From Peptoniphilus equinus (GTDB lineage Bacteria > Bacillota > Clostridia > Tissierellales > Peptoniphilaceae): DNA of 64,000 nucleotides. The number at the start of each line of letters is the position of its first letter. The first letter of the stretch is position 1. Under the pieces are notes generated by a model. That model made no database searches and was not told the DNA's origin. It worked only from the letters and a program-made list of their open reading frames with translations. Both the position numbers and the translations under genes were made by a program. The stretch spans positions 806,001 through 870,000 of the forward strand of contig NZ_CP115667.1 in NCBI RefSeq assembly GCF_027921445.1. The letters run 5' to 3'. Shown here piece after piece: positions 28,090-37,427 of the stretch.

Positions 28090-28839
28090 TTATTTGGGTT
28101 CGCCTAAATGGACTACCTCGATTTTGTGTCCTTTGGCCAAATCTTTGACTCTGTTCATATACGTCTCTTGCTCTTTTTGAGATTTGAGTTCAGCGCGAAC
28201 GCGGTCTTTGTGGTAGTCAAAAGAGTCTTCGATAATATCATTTAAATAAATGATATGGTATCCAAAATCCGTTTTTACCGGCTCGGAAATGTCACCCTTT
28301 TTCATAGAAAAGACCTTCTCATCAAATTCCGGAACCATTTGACCTTGTTCAAAAACACCCAGATCGCCACCATTTTGACCGGATGGGCAAGTAGAGTGTG
28401 ATTTAGCTAGCTGTGCGAAATTTTCCGGAGTGACTTCCTTCGCCAGTTCATCAGCTTTCTCTTTACTGTCTACCAGAATATGAGATGCATGGACTTTAGG
28501 CCCGGTCTTGTATTGCTCCGTATGTGCTTCGTAGTACTCTGCCACCTCGTCATCGGAGACTTCAACAGCTTCCAAAGCTTTTCCCAGTGCGTAGGTCATA
28601 AGCAGTGATTCTTCAGCCGTCTTCAGAACATCTTGAAATGCCTCGTCCTTGTCCAATCCCTTGTCACGAGCGTCCATAACAAGGAGTTTTTGTGAAATGA
28701 GCTCATCTAAAATTTCTTTGGACACGCCTTGGGATGCATAGTATTGTCGCATTTGCGGGTTGAGTTGGCTGAGAAAATTCTGATAGTGAAGAGTAGTAAT
28801 CTCTTCCCCATCAATCGTTGCAAGTACTTGTTTTTCCAT
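28090..28839 (-). CDS. Parvulin-type peptidyl-prolyl isomerase (PrsA-like, cytoplasmic)
   Basis: 249 aa. A SurA/PrsA-like N-terminal helical region is followed by a parvulin domain (about residues 112-210) with VHASHILVDSKEKADELAKE, CPSGQNGGDLGVFEQGQMVPEF and TDFGYHIIYLND. There is no signal peptide or lipobox, so it probably works in the cytoplasm, unlike secreted PrsA. It accelerates proline isomerisation during folding. Its ribosome binding site TGGAGGA starts about 8 nt after the cold-shock gene's terminator, so transcription probably comes from cspA by read-through. Confidence 0.9.
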   Translation of the reverse strand: MEKQVLATIDGEEITTLHYQNFLSQLNPQMRQYYASQGVSKEILDELISQKLLVMDARDKGLDKDEAFQDVLKTAEESLLMTYALGKALEAVEVSDDEVAEYYEAHTEQYKTGPKVHASHILVDSKEKADELAKEVTPENFAQLAKSHSTCPSGQNGGDLGVFEQGQMVPEFDEKVFSMKKGDISEPVKTDFGYHIIYLNDIIEDSFDYHKDRVRAELKSQKEQETYMNRVKDLAKGHKIEVVHLGEPK

Positions 28840-28855
28840 GTGTTCCTCCAGTCGT

Positions 28856-28878
28856 AAAAAAAGACAGCCGAAGCTGTC
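28856..28878 (-). terminator. UUCG-loop terminator between cspA and prsA
   Basis: On the minus strand GACAGC-TTCG-GCTGTC is followed by seven T. It has a compact, very stable tetraloop. It stands 17 nt before the prsA ATG. Confidence 0.82.
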
Positions 28879-28893
28879 TCTTAGTTGTTATAC

Positions 28894-29091
28894 TTATAAT
28901 TCCACCACGTTTTCGGCTTGAGGGCCTTTTTCACTGTCAACGACGTCAAATTCAACTTCTTGACCTTCATTTAAAGTTTTGAAACCGTCTTTTTGAATTT
29001 GAGAGAAGTGGCAGAATACATCTTTTCCATCTTCACCTGTAATAAATCCAAATCCTTTTTCACTGTTAAACCATTTAACTGTACCTTTCAT
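28894..29091 (-). CDS. cspA: Cold-shock protein (CspA family)
   Basis: 65 aa single cold-shock domain. RNP1 is KGFGFIT and RNP2 is VFCHFS, following the canonical [13 protein letters not shown] start. Of two tandem ATGs, the second (29091) is 5 nt from AGGAGG and begins with the family's usual MKGTVKW. It binds single-stranded RNA/DNA and melts RNA hairpins. The long untranslated leader fits cold-shock regulation. The last gene before the divergent glmS region. Confidence 0.96.
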   Translation of the reverse strand: MKGTVKWFNSEKGFGFITGEDGKDVFCHFSQIQKDGFKTLNEGQEVEFDVVDSEKGPQAENVVEL

Positions 29092-29193
29092 CATTACCTC
29101 CTAAAAATAACTCTAATATTTGCAAACGTACCGTAGAGCCTTGAAGATAATTCTAAAAGATTACGCATTTGAAATTATTAAAGTGTTTGATTT
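29092..29193 (-). promoter_or_regulatory. Long 5' leader of cspA
   Basis: From the predicted start near 29193 to the ATG is about 100 nt, unusually long for this window. Long structured leaders are typical of cold-shock mRNAs; no specific fold was assigned. Confidence 0.5.
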
Positions 29194-29199
29194 TGTTTT

Positions 29200-29228
29200 A
29201 GTATAACATTTAATGGAAGTGAAAGCAA
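29200..29228 (-). promoter_or_regulatory. Promoter of cspA
   Basis: Minus strand TTGCTT (29228-29223), 17-bp spacer, TATACT (29205-29200). Confidence 0.65.
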
Positions 29229-29287
29229 ATTAATATCTAAATTCTTTCTAAGGTTGCGCTATTATGTGCATATAGAGCCGTGTCTGT

Positions 29288-29316
29288 TTTACACCCTAAC
29301 ATGAGTGTGTTATAAT
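29288..29316 (+). promoter_or_regulatory. Sigma-A promoter of glmS
   Basis: TTTACA (29288-29293), 17-bp spacer, TATAAT (29311-29316). The predicted start near 29323 lies about 20 nt before the ribozyme cleavage site. Confidence 0.8.
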
Positions 29317-29342
29317 TCAACGACAGAGATAAAAAGTAACCA

Positions 29343-29480
29343 AGCGCCAGATCCCTCAGGGATGACGAGGCATGAAGCTATCGAAATTATCGGCGGATGC
29401 TTCATAGGTATCACAGCCTAAGTGCTTAACAAAACTGAAGAGTAATCTTTAGGACAAAATAAGCAAAGTGAATCTCTAAA
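29343..29480 (+). ncRNA. glmS self-cleaving ribozyme/riboswitch
   Basis: The leader contains the conserved core: AGCGCCAGA at 29343-29351, GACGAGG at 29364-29370, ATCGAAATTATCGGCGGATG at 29380-29399 and AGCCTAA in the 3' part. Family knowledge places cleavage between A29343 and G29344. Glucosamine-6-phosphate acts as cofactor for cleavage, which destabilises the mRNA and lowers GlmS when amino-sugar is plentiful. It ends about 20 nt before the ATG, leaving room for the AGGAGG site. The 3' boundary is approximate. Confidence 0.93.
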
Positions 29481-29499
29481 TAACTTAGGAGGTTTTACT

Positions 29500-31332
29500 A
29501 TGTGTGGAATAGTAGGATATTGTGGCTCAGGAGATGCCACTGAAATCATATTGAACGGTTTGGAGAAATTGGAATACCGAGGTTACGACTCAGCGGGTAT
29601 CTCTATCATCTTAGATGACCGTTTAGCAACTAAAAAAAGAGCTGGCCGTCTTAAAAATTTAGAAAATGCCGTTGCGGAAAACCCTTTTACCGGCATGGTG
29701 GGTATTGGACACACTCGTTGGGCAACTCATGGTGTCCCCACAGAGATCAACGCCCATCCTCATACCAACCGTGAAGGCACCATTGCTGTAGTTCACAACG
29801 GTATTATTGAAAATTATAAAGAACTCAAAGAACGCCTGCAAATGGACGGTTATGCTTTTGTTTCTGAAACAGATACGGAAGTTGTAGCTCACCTCTTGGA
29901 TTTCTACTATAAAGAATCCAACAACAATTTACTCACGGCCATCGTCCGTACCTCCAAAGATTTGGAAGGTTCATATGCTATTTGTGCAGTCGCTTTGAAC
30001 AGCCCGGACGAGCTTGTGGCGCTTCGTCATCGTTCCCCACTTCTTCTCGGTATTACCGACGGCGGTGCTATTCTCGCTTCTGATGCGGCGTCGATTGTAG
30101 AACATACGCCAAAAGTTATCTATTTGGATGACGGTGAAATCGTCCATCTTCAAAAAAATAAAGCACCTGTTATCTATACAACAAACCTGGATGTGGTAGA
30201 AAAAGAAGTTAAGCTTTTGGACACTGATGTAGAAAAAGCATCTAAAGAAGGCTTCGACCACTTTATGCTTAAAGAAATTTTTGAACAGTCGGAATCCACC
30301 CAAAATGTCTTAAATCGTTTTATTAAGGGTGACAGTTTCGATTTGGGTGAAAGTACATTTAGTGCGCAAGAATTCAAAAACTTTGACTCCGTCTACCTCT
30401 CGTCTTGCGGCACAGCGTTTCACGCAGCTCAGGTGGCAAAGTATCTCATTGAAGACTTGATTCAAATTCCAGTTCGCGATGAAATCGCTTCAGAGTTGGC
30501 TTACAGCAACCCGTTTATCACTGAAAAAACACTGCTGATCGTAGTGAGTCAGTCAGGAGAAACAGCAGATACGCTGAACGCGATGCGCCTTGCAAAGTCA
30601 AAGGGGGCCACCATTTTTGCCGTGACAAACGTAGTGGGTTCCACGATAGCAAGAGAGGCGGACCGTGTGCTCTATTGCCAAGCCGGTCCTGAAATTTCCG
30701 TGGCTTCCACGAAAGCTTATACCTCCCAACTGATGAATCTATATTTCTTTATCTTGGACTGGGCTAAAAAGTTAGGTAAATTAGATAATTCTTTAGAAAC
30801 ACAACTTCTTTCAGATCTAAAACAAATCCCTAATCATATCGAGTCGTTACTTGATACGGTTACTGGCTACAGAGAGCTTGCCGAAAATTTCATCCATTGT
30901 GAATCTGTATACTTCATTGGACGTGCAGTGGATTATATTTCCGCTAAAGAAGGTTCGTTAAAGCTAAAAGAAATTTCTTATATTCATTCAGAAGCCTTGC
31001 CTGCCGGTGAGTTGAAACACGGCACCATTGCCTTAATAGAGCCTGGCACTCAAGTCATTGCCTTAGCGACGCAGCGTCCGCTTATTGAAAAGATCGCATC
31101 CAACATTGTCGAATTGTCATCCCGCGGTGCAGAAATTCTTTCTGTAGGTTTTGAACATAAAGGCCTAAAAGAATCTTCTGACCGTTTTATCGCCATCCCT
31201 GAAACGTCCGATTATGTAGCACCTATTCTCAGCATCATTCCACTGCAAACCTTGGCTTATTATGTTGCTGTTTTAAAAGGTAATGATGTCGACAAACCTC
31301 GTAATCTGGCTAAATCTGTAACCGTCGAATAA
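29500..31332 (+). CDS. glmS: Glutamine--fructose-6-phosphate aminotransferase
   Basis: 610 aa. The N-terminal glutaminase uses Cys2 (MCGIVGYCG), with HTRWATHG and NGIIENY; two SIS domains follow (SSCGTAFHAAQVAKY, VSQSGETADT, EISYIHSEALPAGELKHG) and the canonical end DKPRNLAKSVTVE. It makes glucosamine-6-phosphate for peptidoglycan. Expression is controlled by the ribozyme directly upstream. Monocistronic, ending in a strong terminator. Confidence 0.98.
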   Translation: MCGIVGYCGSGDATEIILNGLEKLEYRGYDSAGISIILDDRLATKKRAGRLKNLENAVAENPFTGMVGIGHTRWATHGVPTEINAHPHTNREGTIAVVHNGIIENYKELKERLQMDGYAFVSETDTEVVAHLLDFYYKESNNNLLTAIVRTSKDLEGSYAICAVALNSPDELVALRHRSPLLLGITDGGAILASDAASIVEHTPKVIYLDDGEIVHLQKNKAPVIYTTNLDVVEKEVKLLDTDVEKASKEGFDHFMLKEIFEQSESTQNVLNRFIKGDSFDLGESTFSAQEFKNFDSVYLSSCGTAFHAAQVAKYLIEDLIQIPVRDEIASELAYSNPFITEKTLLIVVSQSGETADTLNAMRLAKSKGATIFAVTNVVGSTIAREADRVLYCQAGPEISVASTKAYTSQLMNLYFFILDWAKKLGKLDNSLETQLLSDLKQIPNHIESLLDTVTGYRELAENFIHCESVYFIGRAVDYISAKEGSLKLKEISYIHSEALPAGELKHGTIALIEPGTQVIALATQRPLIEKIASNIVELSSRGAEILSVGFEHKGLKESSDRFIAIPETSDYVAPILSIIPLQTLAYYVAVLKGNDVDKPRNLAKSVTVE

Positions 31333-31344
31333 ACCAATAAAATT

Positions 31345-31379
31345 AACGCCTCTTTACATCAGGTAAAGAGGCGTTTTTA
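31345..31379 (+). terminator. Intrinsic terminator after glmS
   Basis: AACGCCTCTTTAC/GTAAAGAGGCGTT is a perfect 13-bp stem with a 5-nt loop followed by T-run. It touches the stop codon of the convergent selO gene. Confidence 0.87.
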
Positions 31380-32810
31380 TGTCCCGCAGTAAGTGACATA
31401 GTCGAAGTTAGCCGGAACATGTTGAAATCGATTTTGATATGCTGCATGGGCAAACGGATCACTTAAAGCTTGATAAAGAGCTTCATATAGCGAAAAGTCC
31501 CCTTTTTCGGCCAGACTGATGGCCTGATCGACCCAATAATTACGAGCAATAAGCGCAGGATTGGTTGACTTCATGAGATGCAGCATAGTTTCGGAATCTT
31601 GCGAAGCCACACGGTTTTGCCATCTCTTAAGCCATATTTCAAAGGTATTGTTCTGATACTCGTGTTTATTTACTGTGTCAAATGTGAGATCCAAAAAGAC
31701 ATTATGGTAATCCAATGGCACAGCTTCCATGGTCTTTAAAAAACTCCAGATTAAATCGTCGTCTTCCGCCTCGTAGGTCAAAAGCCCAAGCCGCTTTGCA
31801 AGTGTCTGATAGTAAGTTTTTTCAAAATAGGCATCATAATCTTCCAGAACCGATGTTAAAAGCTCAGTAGCCTTTTTCCCTTCGCCGTGTATGAGCGGCA
31901 CCAGCGCTTCTGCAAATCTAGCCAAGTTCCATTTTCCAATGTCTTTCTGATTCCCAAAGGCATAGCGTCCCTGTGTATCAATAGAGCTGTATACCGCCTT
32001 CAAATCAAACTTATCGATAAAAGCACAAGGACCATAGTCAATGCTTTCCCCTGAAATAGTCATATTATCCGTGTTCATCACACCGTGGATAAAACCATAA
32101 GCCATCCATAATGCAATGGTATGAGCCTGAGCTTTAACCACTTCACGATAAAAAGCTAAGTACGGTTGCTGCGTGCGCACAACTTTTGGATAATGGCGCT
32201 CCATGGCATAATCAGCCAAAGATTTTAAATCGTTTATACTCCCTTGATAGGCCGCAAATTGAAACGTACCTATACGTAAATGTGAGGATGCCACACGAGT
32301 GAGCACTGCCCCCTGTAGAGGTTTATCGCGATAGACAGTATCGCCTGTCAGTGCTACAGACAGTGAACGAGCTGTCGGAATTCCAAGTTGATACATGGCT
32401 TCAGAGAAAAGATATTCTTTAAGCATGGGTCCCAGTGTCGCCTTGCCGTCTCCGCCGCGGGAAAATGCAGTACGCCCCGAACCTTTATACTGAATATCAA
32501 ATCGCTGTCTATCTTGAGATAAAACTTCCCCCAAAAGCAAAGCTCTGCCATCCCCCAACATAGTAAGATAACCGAATTGATGTCCCATATAGCTTTGGCT
32601 GATAAGGGCGCTCTCTTCGGGAAGATGACGCATACTATAGTAGTCTTCTTTCCACCTTTTTACATCATATTCCGAGAATTCTAAAGCTTTTGCTAGATTC
32701 TCGTTGAAGTAAAGTAACTTAGGTTTTGAGGTCGACAAAGGAACTTCTTTGGTATAAAACTTTTGGGGCAGTGTAAGATATGTGGTATTGAAGTGAGACA
32801 GTTGAGACAT
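31377..32810 (-). CDS. selO: SelO-family protein AMPylase (YdiU)
   Basis: 477 aa. A pseudokinase fold with family signatures GRALLLGEVL, YKGSGRTAFSRGGDGKATLG, GIPTARSLS and the active-site segment FIHGVMNTDNM followed by DYGPCAFID. SelO transfers AMP from ATP to hydroxyl side chains of proteins and is linked to redox stress. The C-terminus YCGT retains a single Cys rather than selenocysteine. Tandem ATGs at 32813 and 32810 follow AAAGGAG; the second has better spacing. It lies 10 nt behind holA. Confidence 0.9.
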   Translation of the reverse strand: MSQLSHFNTTYLTLPQKFYTKEVPLSTSKPKLLYFNENLAKALEFSEYDVKRWKEDYYSMRHLPEESALISQSYMGHQFGYLTMLGDGRALLLGEVLSQDRQRFDIQYKGSGRTAFSRGGDGKATLGPMLKEYLFSEAMYQLGIPTARSLSVALTGDTVYRDKPLQGAVLTRVASSHLRIGTFQFAAYQGSINDLKSLADYAMERHYPKVVRTQQPYLAFYREVVKAQAHTIALWMAYGFIHGVMNTDNMTISGESIDYGPCAFIDKFDLKAVYSSIDTQGRYAFGNQKDIGKWNLARFAEALVPLIHGEGKKATELLTSVLEDYDAYFEKTYYQTLAKRLGLLTYEAEDDDLIWSFLKTMEAVPLDYHNVFLDLTFDTVNKHEYQNNTFEIWLKRWQNRVASQDSETMLHLMKSTNPALIARNYWVDQAISLAEKGDFSLYEALYQALSDPFAHAAYQNRFQHVPANFDYVTYCGT

Positions 32811-32820
32811 CATAGCTCCT

Positions 32821-33822
32821 TTAAGATTTTTGTAAAATACTCATGATCAAAGCCTCGAAAAGCGGACCTTCCACAACACTGCGAGTCTTAACGGTGTGAT
32901 CATAATCTAAGAGCTCTTGGTAGATAGTTTGTAGTGCGTTTAACGTGTAGCGATCGCCGTAAGTTTTGATCTTTTTAAATTCGAAGGCCTTCACACCCAA
33001 CTCATCCATGAGCTGCTTATCAGATATACGACCACTGCGGATTTTATACTGAAGTAAATGCTTATATTGACGAGCTACCATATAAAAAATTCGCCCTAAC
33101 GGTTCACCCAAATCATGAAGATTAGCGAGCTCCTTGTAGACGGCTCGACTTTTTTTTAAGGCAAGTGCATCGAGAAAGTTAAAAATATTGGTATCCGCCG
33201 ACGTCGAGTAGAGTTGATCAATATTCTCTCGACTCAGATAGCCATCACTTGCGCCAATGAGCTTATTCAATTCATTATCCAACTCATACAAACGTACATC
33301 TCGGTTTCGGGAACCGTATCCTGTTTTTTGAGCCAGATAACTGATGTCCGACGGTGTAAAAGTCACACTGTGAGCTGCGAGTTTATTTTCTAAAAATCGG
33401 CGTAACTCCTGAGGCTTAAGCGGTGCAAAATGCCACGCCCGTCCCTTATCTTTAAACATTTTATAGAGCTTTGTCGATTTGTTGAGCTCATTGTCATAAT
33501 CTAAAAAGATGATCAACGTATCTTGATGCGGTGTATCAAAAAAAGTCAGATAATCGTCCTGAAACGTTTTTAAGGTCTCGACAAAATTTTTAATCAGCAC
33601 CACTTTCTTTGATGCAAACACAGGCAGCCGTTCTACTGCGGAAAACAAACGATCCTGTGTCAAATCTGCTCCGTCCAGCAGAATAAGATTAAATTCCTCA
33701 TATGTCCCATCGACAAAACTAGTCTTAACTTGCTCTATAACTCGATCCATTGACAATTGCTCTTCCCCATAAAAGAGGTAAGGGCCGAAAGGTTTATCCA
33801 GTAGTGCATTCCAATTCAACAT
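32821..33822 (-). CDS. holA: DNA polymerase III delta subunit
   Basis: 333 aa. Typical HolA features: GPYLFYGEEQLSMDRVIEQ at the N-terminus, the degenerate AAA+ fold with DDYLTFFDTPHQDTLIIFLD, a central LRRFLENKL segment, and the C-terminal collar domain with LGEPLGRIFYMVARQYKHLL. It opens and loads the sliding clamp in the replisome. The 5' end overlaps comEC by 29 nt, the usual neighbour in Firmicutes. GAGGGAAT precedes the ATG. Confidence 0.93.
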   Translation of the reverse strand: MLNWNALLDKPFGPYLFYGEEQLSMDRVIEQVKTSFVDGTYEEFNLILLDGADLTQDRLFSAVERLPVFASKKVVLIKNFVETLKTFQDDYLTFFDTPHQDTLIIFLDYDNELNKSTKLYKMFKDKGRAWHFAPLKPQELRRFLENKLAAHSVTFTPSDISYLAQKTGYGSRNRDVRLYELDNELNKLIGASDGYLSRENIDQLYSTSADTNIFNFLDALALKKSRAVYKELANLHDLGEPLGRIFYMVARQYKHLLQYKIRSGRISDKQLMDELGVKAFEFKKIKTYGDRYTLNALQTIYQELLDYDHTVKTRSVVEGPLFEALIMSILQKS

Positions 33823-36028
33823 ATTCCCTCAACTTCCTATACATCCAAACTTCGGCACTGAGTACCAGTGAAGTCAGGACAGCTCCAAGGATGACCACGC
33901 CGCAAAAGACCGGTGACTCCTTATAACCTATAACATATGTCTGGCCTCGATTTAAAACAAAATCAATCTCCCCTGCCTCTTTAGTGACTTTAACTGTTGT
34001 GCCCGCTCGACGTAAAGCAGTGAGCACTTCGCCGTGAGGATGATTATAACTGTTGTCTACGCCGGCACTGATCGTTGCAAAGTCAGGGCGAGAGTTTGAA
34101 ATAAGACGGCTATCCAGTGAGTTCTTTGAACCGTGGTGAGCGACTTTCAAATAATTTAAGGGCCCAGAAAAATTAACTCGGCCTGCATCGCCTGTAAACA
34201 AGCCGTTAAAATGAGGCCCTTTTAAATGTAGCACCATAGAATTTTCATTGGCGTCATTATAGCTCCGATAATTACCCAAGTTTTTAAATTCAAATGCGCC
34301 AACTTGGAGCCGATCTAAATAGCTAAGCTGAGTGTACCGATTCAAACTTTTGATATAGATATTATCTTCATAATAAGGAAGGTACGCTTTGTCAATGGTA
34401 ATCTCTCCCAGTAAGTCCAAGACGCCGTCCACATGATCTTCATCAAAGTGAGAAATAAATAAGCCGTCTAGGTGCGTAATCCCCTTAGATTTCAACTTAT
34501 TTAGTACATAGTACTTACCAGGACGCTGATTCTCAAAGCGACTTCCCCCAGCATCAATTAAATAATTTTTATATCCAATGGTGACCAGTGAACTATCTCC
34601 CTGTCCTACGTATATGGAGTGAATAGCAAGTTCCGGCGGCACAAGGAGAAATCCCTGCACTATGACAAGAGCTGCCAATCCTGAGAAAAGAACCGGTTTA
34701 ATAGGCTGAAAAACTCTGTCTCGTCCAATGCGAAGGAGTAAAAAGAGTGCCACATAGTACAGGATCATATATAAGACTGTGGGCTTTCCAACCACAACAG
34801 GTTTAAAGATTAGCCACGCGCCCAATTGTCGCCCCAAACTCAGACACAATTCCAAAGCTGGTGCGACAAAAAAAGATAGCGGTGTAAAGACAAAGATGAA
34901 ACCTAATAGCATAGCTAAAGAGAATATAGGTACGAGAAGCACATTACTGAGAACCGATATCCAAGTTATTGTGTAGAAATTCCATGCTGTAAGAGGCAGC
35001 AGTATGAGAAAGACGCTGACGCTGAGTAGCACGCTTTCTCTTACGATTCCCTCCACATGCCATAAACTTTTAAGTCGCGGATAGACAAAGTATAAGCCGA
35101 CAACGGCGCCGAAACTGAGCCAAAGTGACACACTGTATATTCCGAACGGATTTAAAATTAAAATACAGCCTAAGCTTCCCAAGATATTTTTTAATTTTTC
35201 TTCTTTCCTTTGTCTTAAAAACGCAAGAAAAATACCGCATGACATGAGCCAAGCCCGAAGCGCCGATATCGGTAATCCAACAAGAAAAATATAAATTAGC
35301 ATCAGAGCAAGCGCGATTAAGTAACGGTGTTTTTTATGTAAACGCAACACACTTAAAAGACCACTGATACACCCGGTGACCAATGTGACATGAAACCCGG
35401 ACATGGCGAGCAAGTGGCCAATCCCCAGATCGCGATAAAGTTCCTGATCTTCCTCTATTAAAATACTGCTATCAGAAAGAATAACACCGGAAAGAAAGGT
35501 GCGGCTCGTCGTCCGGAGCGAAGAAAGCTTGTCGATAACAAACTCCCGAAATTGGCCTTTATATCCAAATAATGGGTTGATTCCCAGCTTTTGTACAGCT
35601 TTTGAATACACGCTACCTACAATGCCTTCGGACTGTAAATACCTGTGATAATTAAAATCGGAAGGGTTCATCTTCCCTAACGGCTTGTGATAATTGCCAT
35701 CAAATGCAACAATATCTCCTAACTTCAAAGAGGTATCGCTATATAAAAGAATTTTTTGAAAGGGACTTACCTGTACCGTATAGCGCGTTGCATCTTTAAA
35801 ATTCTGATCCACAACGATACCCTGCCCTGCCACAGTGGCCGGTAAAGGGTCTGTAAGAGGCATAACGTGGAGAGAGGCGAAGAGAAACCCGGCAAGAAAA
35901 AGTACCATCGTCTTTTTAAATGCCTGGTCAGAAACTATAATCCCTATCAATCCCAATGCAATAACGACGCCGTGAAAAGGATAAATCAATGCCAAAAGTG
36001 CACTTACTATCAAAATCGCCACAGTCAT
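33794..36028 (-). CDS. comEC: ComEC/Rec2 competence DNA-uptake channel
   Basis: About 744 aa. Order: two N-terminal helices, an extracytoplasmic DUF4131-like domain (residues about 50-165), a multi-helix competence domain with GIGHLLAMSGFHVTLVTG, and a C-terminal metallo-beta-lactamase-like domain with ISHFDEDHVDG, LFTGDAG and LKVAHHGSKNSLD. It conducts single-stranded DNA across the membrane during transformation. The start is uncertain: ATG 36028 abuts GAGGTG, and GTG 36022 has better spacing. No comEA lies beside it. Confidence 0.93.
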   Translation of the reverse strand: MTVAILIVSALLALIYPFHGVVIALGLIGIIVSDQAFKKTMVLFLAGFLFASLHVMPLTDPLPATVAGQGIVVDQNFKDATRYTVQVSPFQKILLYSDTSLKLGDIVAFDGNYHKPLGKMNPSDFNYHRYLQSEGIVGSVYSKAVQKLGINPLFGYKGQFREFVIDKLSSLRTTSRTFLSGVILSDSSILIEEDQELYRDLGIGHLLAMSGFHVTLVTGCISGLLSVLRLHKKHRYLIALALMLIYIFLVGLPISALRAWLMSCGIFLAFLRQRKEEKLKNILGSLGCILILNPFGIYSVSLWLSFGAVVGLYFVYPRLKSLWHVEGIVRESVLLSVSVFLILLPLTAWNFYTITWISVLSNVLLVPIFSLAMLLGFIFVFTPLSFFVAPALELCLSLGRQLGAWLIFKPVVVGKPTVLYMILYYVALFLLLRIGRDRVFQPIKPVLFSGLAALVIVQGFLLVPPELAIHSIYVGQGDSSLVTIGYKNYLIDAGGSRFENQRPGKYYVLNKLKSKGITHLDGLFISHFDEDHVDGVLDLLGEITIDKAYLPYYEDNIYIKSLNRYTQLSYLDRLQVGAFEFKNLGNYRSYNDANENSMVLHLKGPHFNGLFTGDAGRVNFSGPLNYLKVAHHGSKNSLDSRLISNSRPDFATISAGVDNSYNHPHGEVLTALRRAGTTVKVTKEAGEIDFVLNRGQTYVIGYKESPVFCGVVILGAVLTSLVLSAEVWMYRKLREYVELECTTG

Positions 36029-36095
36029 CACCTCTTCTTTATTTTACTCGATAATTATTCTAAAGAGTATGGTAAAATATGTCGTGAGGTAATTT

Positions 36096-37427
36096 ATGGA
36101 ACTTAGATATATGAATTATGCATACGAAAAAAACTATACCGTACAACCTGGTACGCATCTACTAAGAGACGATCAATCCTACTATGAAGCAACGTCAAGC
36201 AATGTCTTTTTAGGCACCGACCGAGTTTATGGCGATATCTTTACCGTGAATCGTCGTGAACCTAAATGGTTCGTAGAGGACGGTAAAGTATACTTTCAGT
36301 CCGATGAAGCTAAGCTGACATTTGAATTGGACTATGACCACCGATTAGATCTCATGCAGCAAATTTTAGGTAATGCCATGGTGCGCATGGTGCTGAGAAA
36401 AATTCTTGACAACATCGACATGGACTATCGCATTACCCCATCAGATAATACCGTAAGTTTCACCGGCAAAGATATTTCTTTTACGTTGGTATCTAAAATT
36501 GAAACGATAGTCAATCATCTGCTCCTTAGCAATCTCACCGTAAAAAATAATGACGGACGTTTCTATGTGCGCGGTTATGGCTCTGTCACTGCTGAAGGGC
36601 CTGCATTAGAACGTACCGGCGAATGTGCCATTTTACGCATTGCTGAGATTTCTCGCAATACGGATACCATTACACTGCATATTTTAACCGGACGACGAGC
36701 TTTTGATGACTATTTTAAAAAATCAAAACTGATTGAAAATCTCACTCAGTACTTACAAGTCTCGGAAGATCAAATTGGCCGTAAAGTCAAAGACTTAATT
36801 CTGGATAGAAACTATGAAGCGACTTTACAAAAAAATCCCCCACCCCTATCGTTCGAGAATGGCACACCCTCTCCAACGGATCTGAACCGCTCCCAAGACA
36901 GTGACGAACCTGACGCATCAACGGTTGAGCCTGATGCGATCAAAAACGATGACCCGTCCAATCTGTCGTCAGACGCGGCGTTAACTCATCACCCTTATGA
37001 GATGACTGAAAGCTTAAATCAGGCTCAGGCCAAGGAAGCCGCCATCGAACCACCGACAAGCGCTGATAAGGCTATAGAAGCTCTACGCAAAGTCAAAACG
37101 GAAATTGACGGCATTAATTACATTTACAAAGTCGTCCGTGAATTTAAGGTGGAAGAAGCGATTGCTGCGGCTCGACTGTTGATTAAGGAGTCAAAAACGG
37201 CAGTCATTTTAGGCTTTCCTTTAAAAGAGCAATCCGAGTTTTATGTGGCTCGTTCTTATGATATTAATGTCAATCTCAAGGATGTGGCAGATAAGATGGA
37301 TGCTTCCATTTTTCAAAAAAAGACCGGCAATATGTATGAAATTGAAGGGACGCTTCCCACGATTCATTTAGCCAATGTCCTGGAAGCTTTCCTTCTCACC
37401 ATACGCCACCATACCATGGCAGAATAA
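36096..37427 (+). CDS. Degenerate alanyl-tRNA-editing (AlaX/AlaRS-like) protein with DHHA1-like end
   Basis: 443 aa. Residues 20-80 resemble the AlaX beta-barrel, and 81-96 (DHRLDLMQQILGNAMV) align with the AlaX/AlaRS editing motif RRxxHMQQHxGQH. All three histidines are replaced (Leu86, Ile90, Ala94), so the zinc site is lost. Residues 240-330 are a Pro/Asp/Ser-rich disordered linker. Residues 331-443 resemble the AlaRS C-terminal DHHA1 domain. Probably a non-catalytic tRNA- or nucleic-acid-binding paralogue. The domain assignment is by eye. AGGTAATTT precedes the ATG; it is monocistronic. Confidence 0.55.
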   Translation: MELRYMNYAYEKNYTVQPGTHLLRDDQSYYEATSSNVFLGTDRVYGDIFTVNRREPKWFVEDGKVYFQSDEAKLTFELDYDHRLDLMQQILGNAMVRMVLRKILDNIDMDYRITPSDNTVSFTGKDISFTLVSKIETIVNHLLLSNLTVKNNDGRFYVRGYGSVTAEGPALERTGECAILRIAEISRNTDTITLHILTGRRAFDDYFKKSKLIENLTQYLQVSEDQIGRKVKDLILDRNYEATLQKNPPPLSFENGTPSPTDLNRSQDSDEPDASTVEPDAIKNDDPSNLSSDAALTHHPYEMTESLNQAQAKEAAIEPPTSADKAIEALRKVKTEIDGINYIYKVVREFKVEEAIAAARLLIKESKTAVILGFPLKEQSEFYVARSYDINVNLKDVADKMDASIFQKKTGNMYEIEGTLPTIHLANVLEAFLLTIRHHTMAE

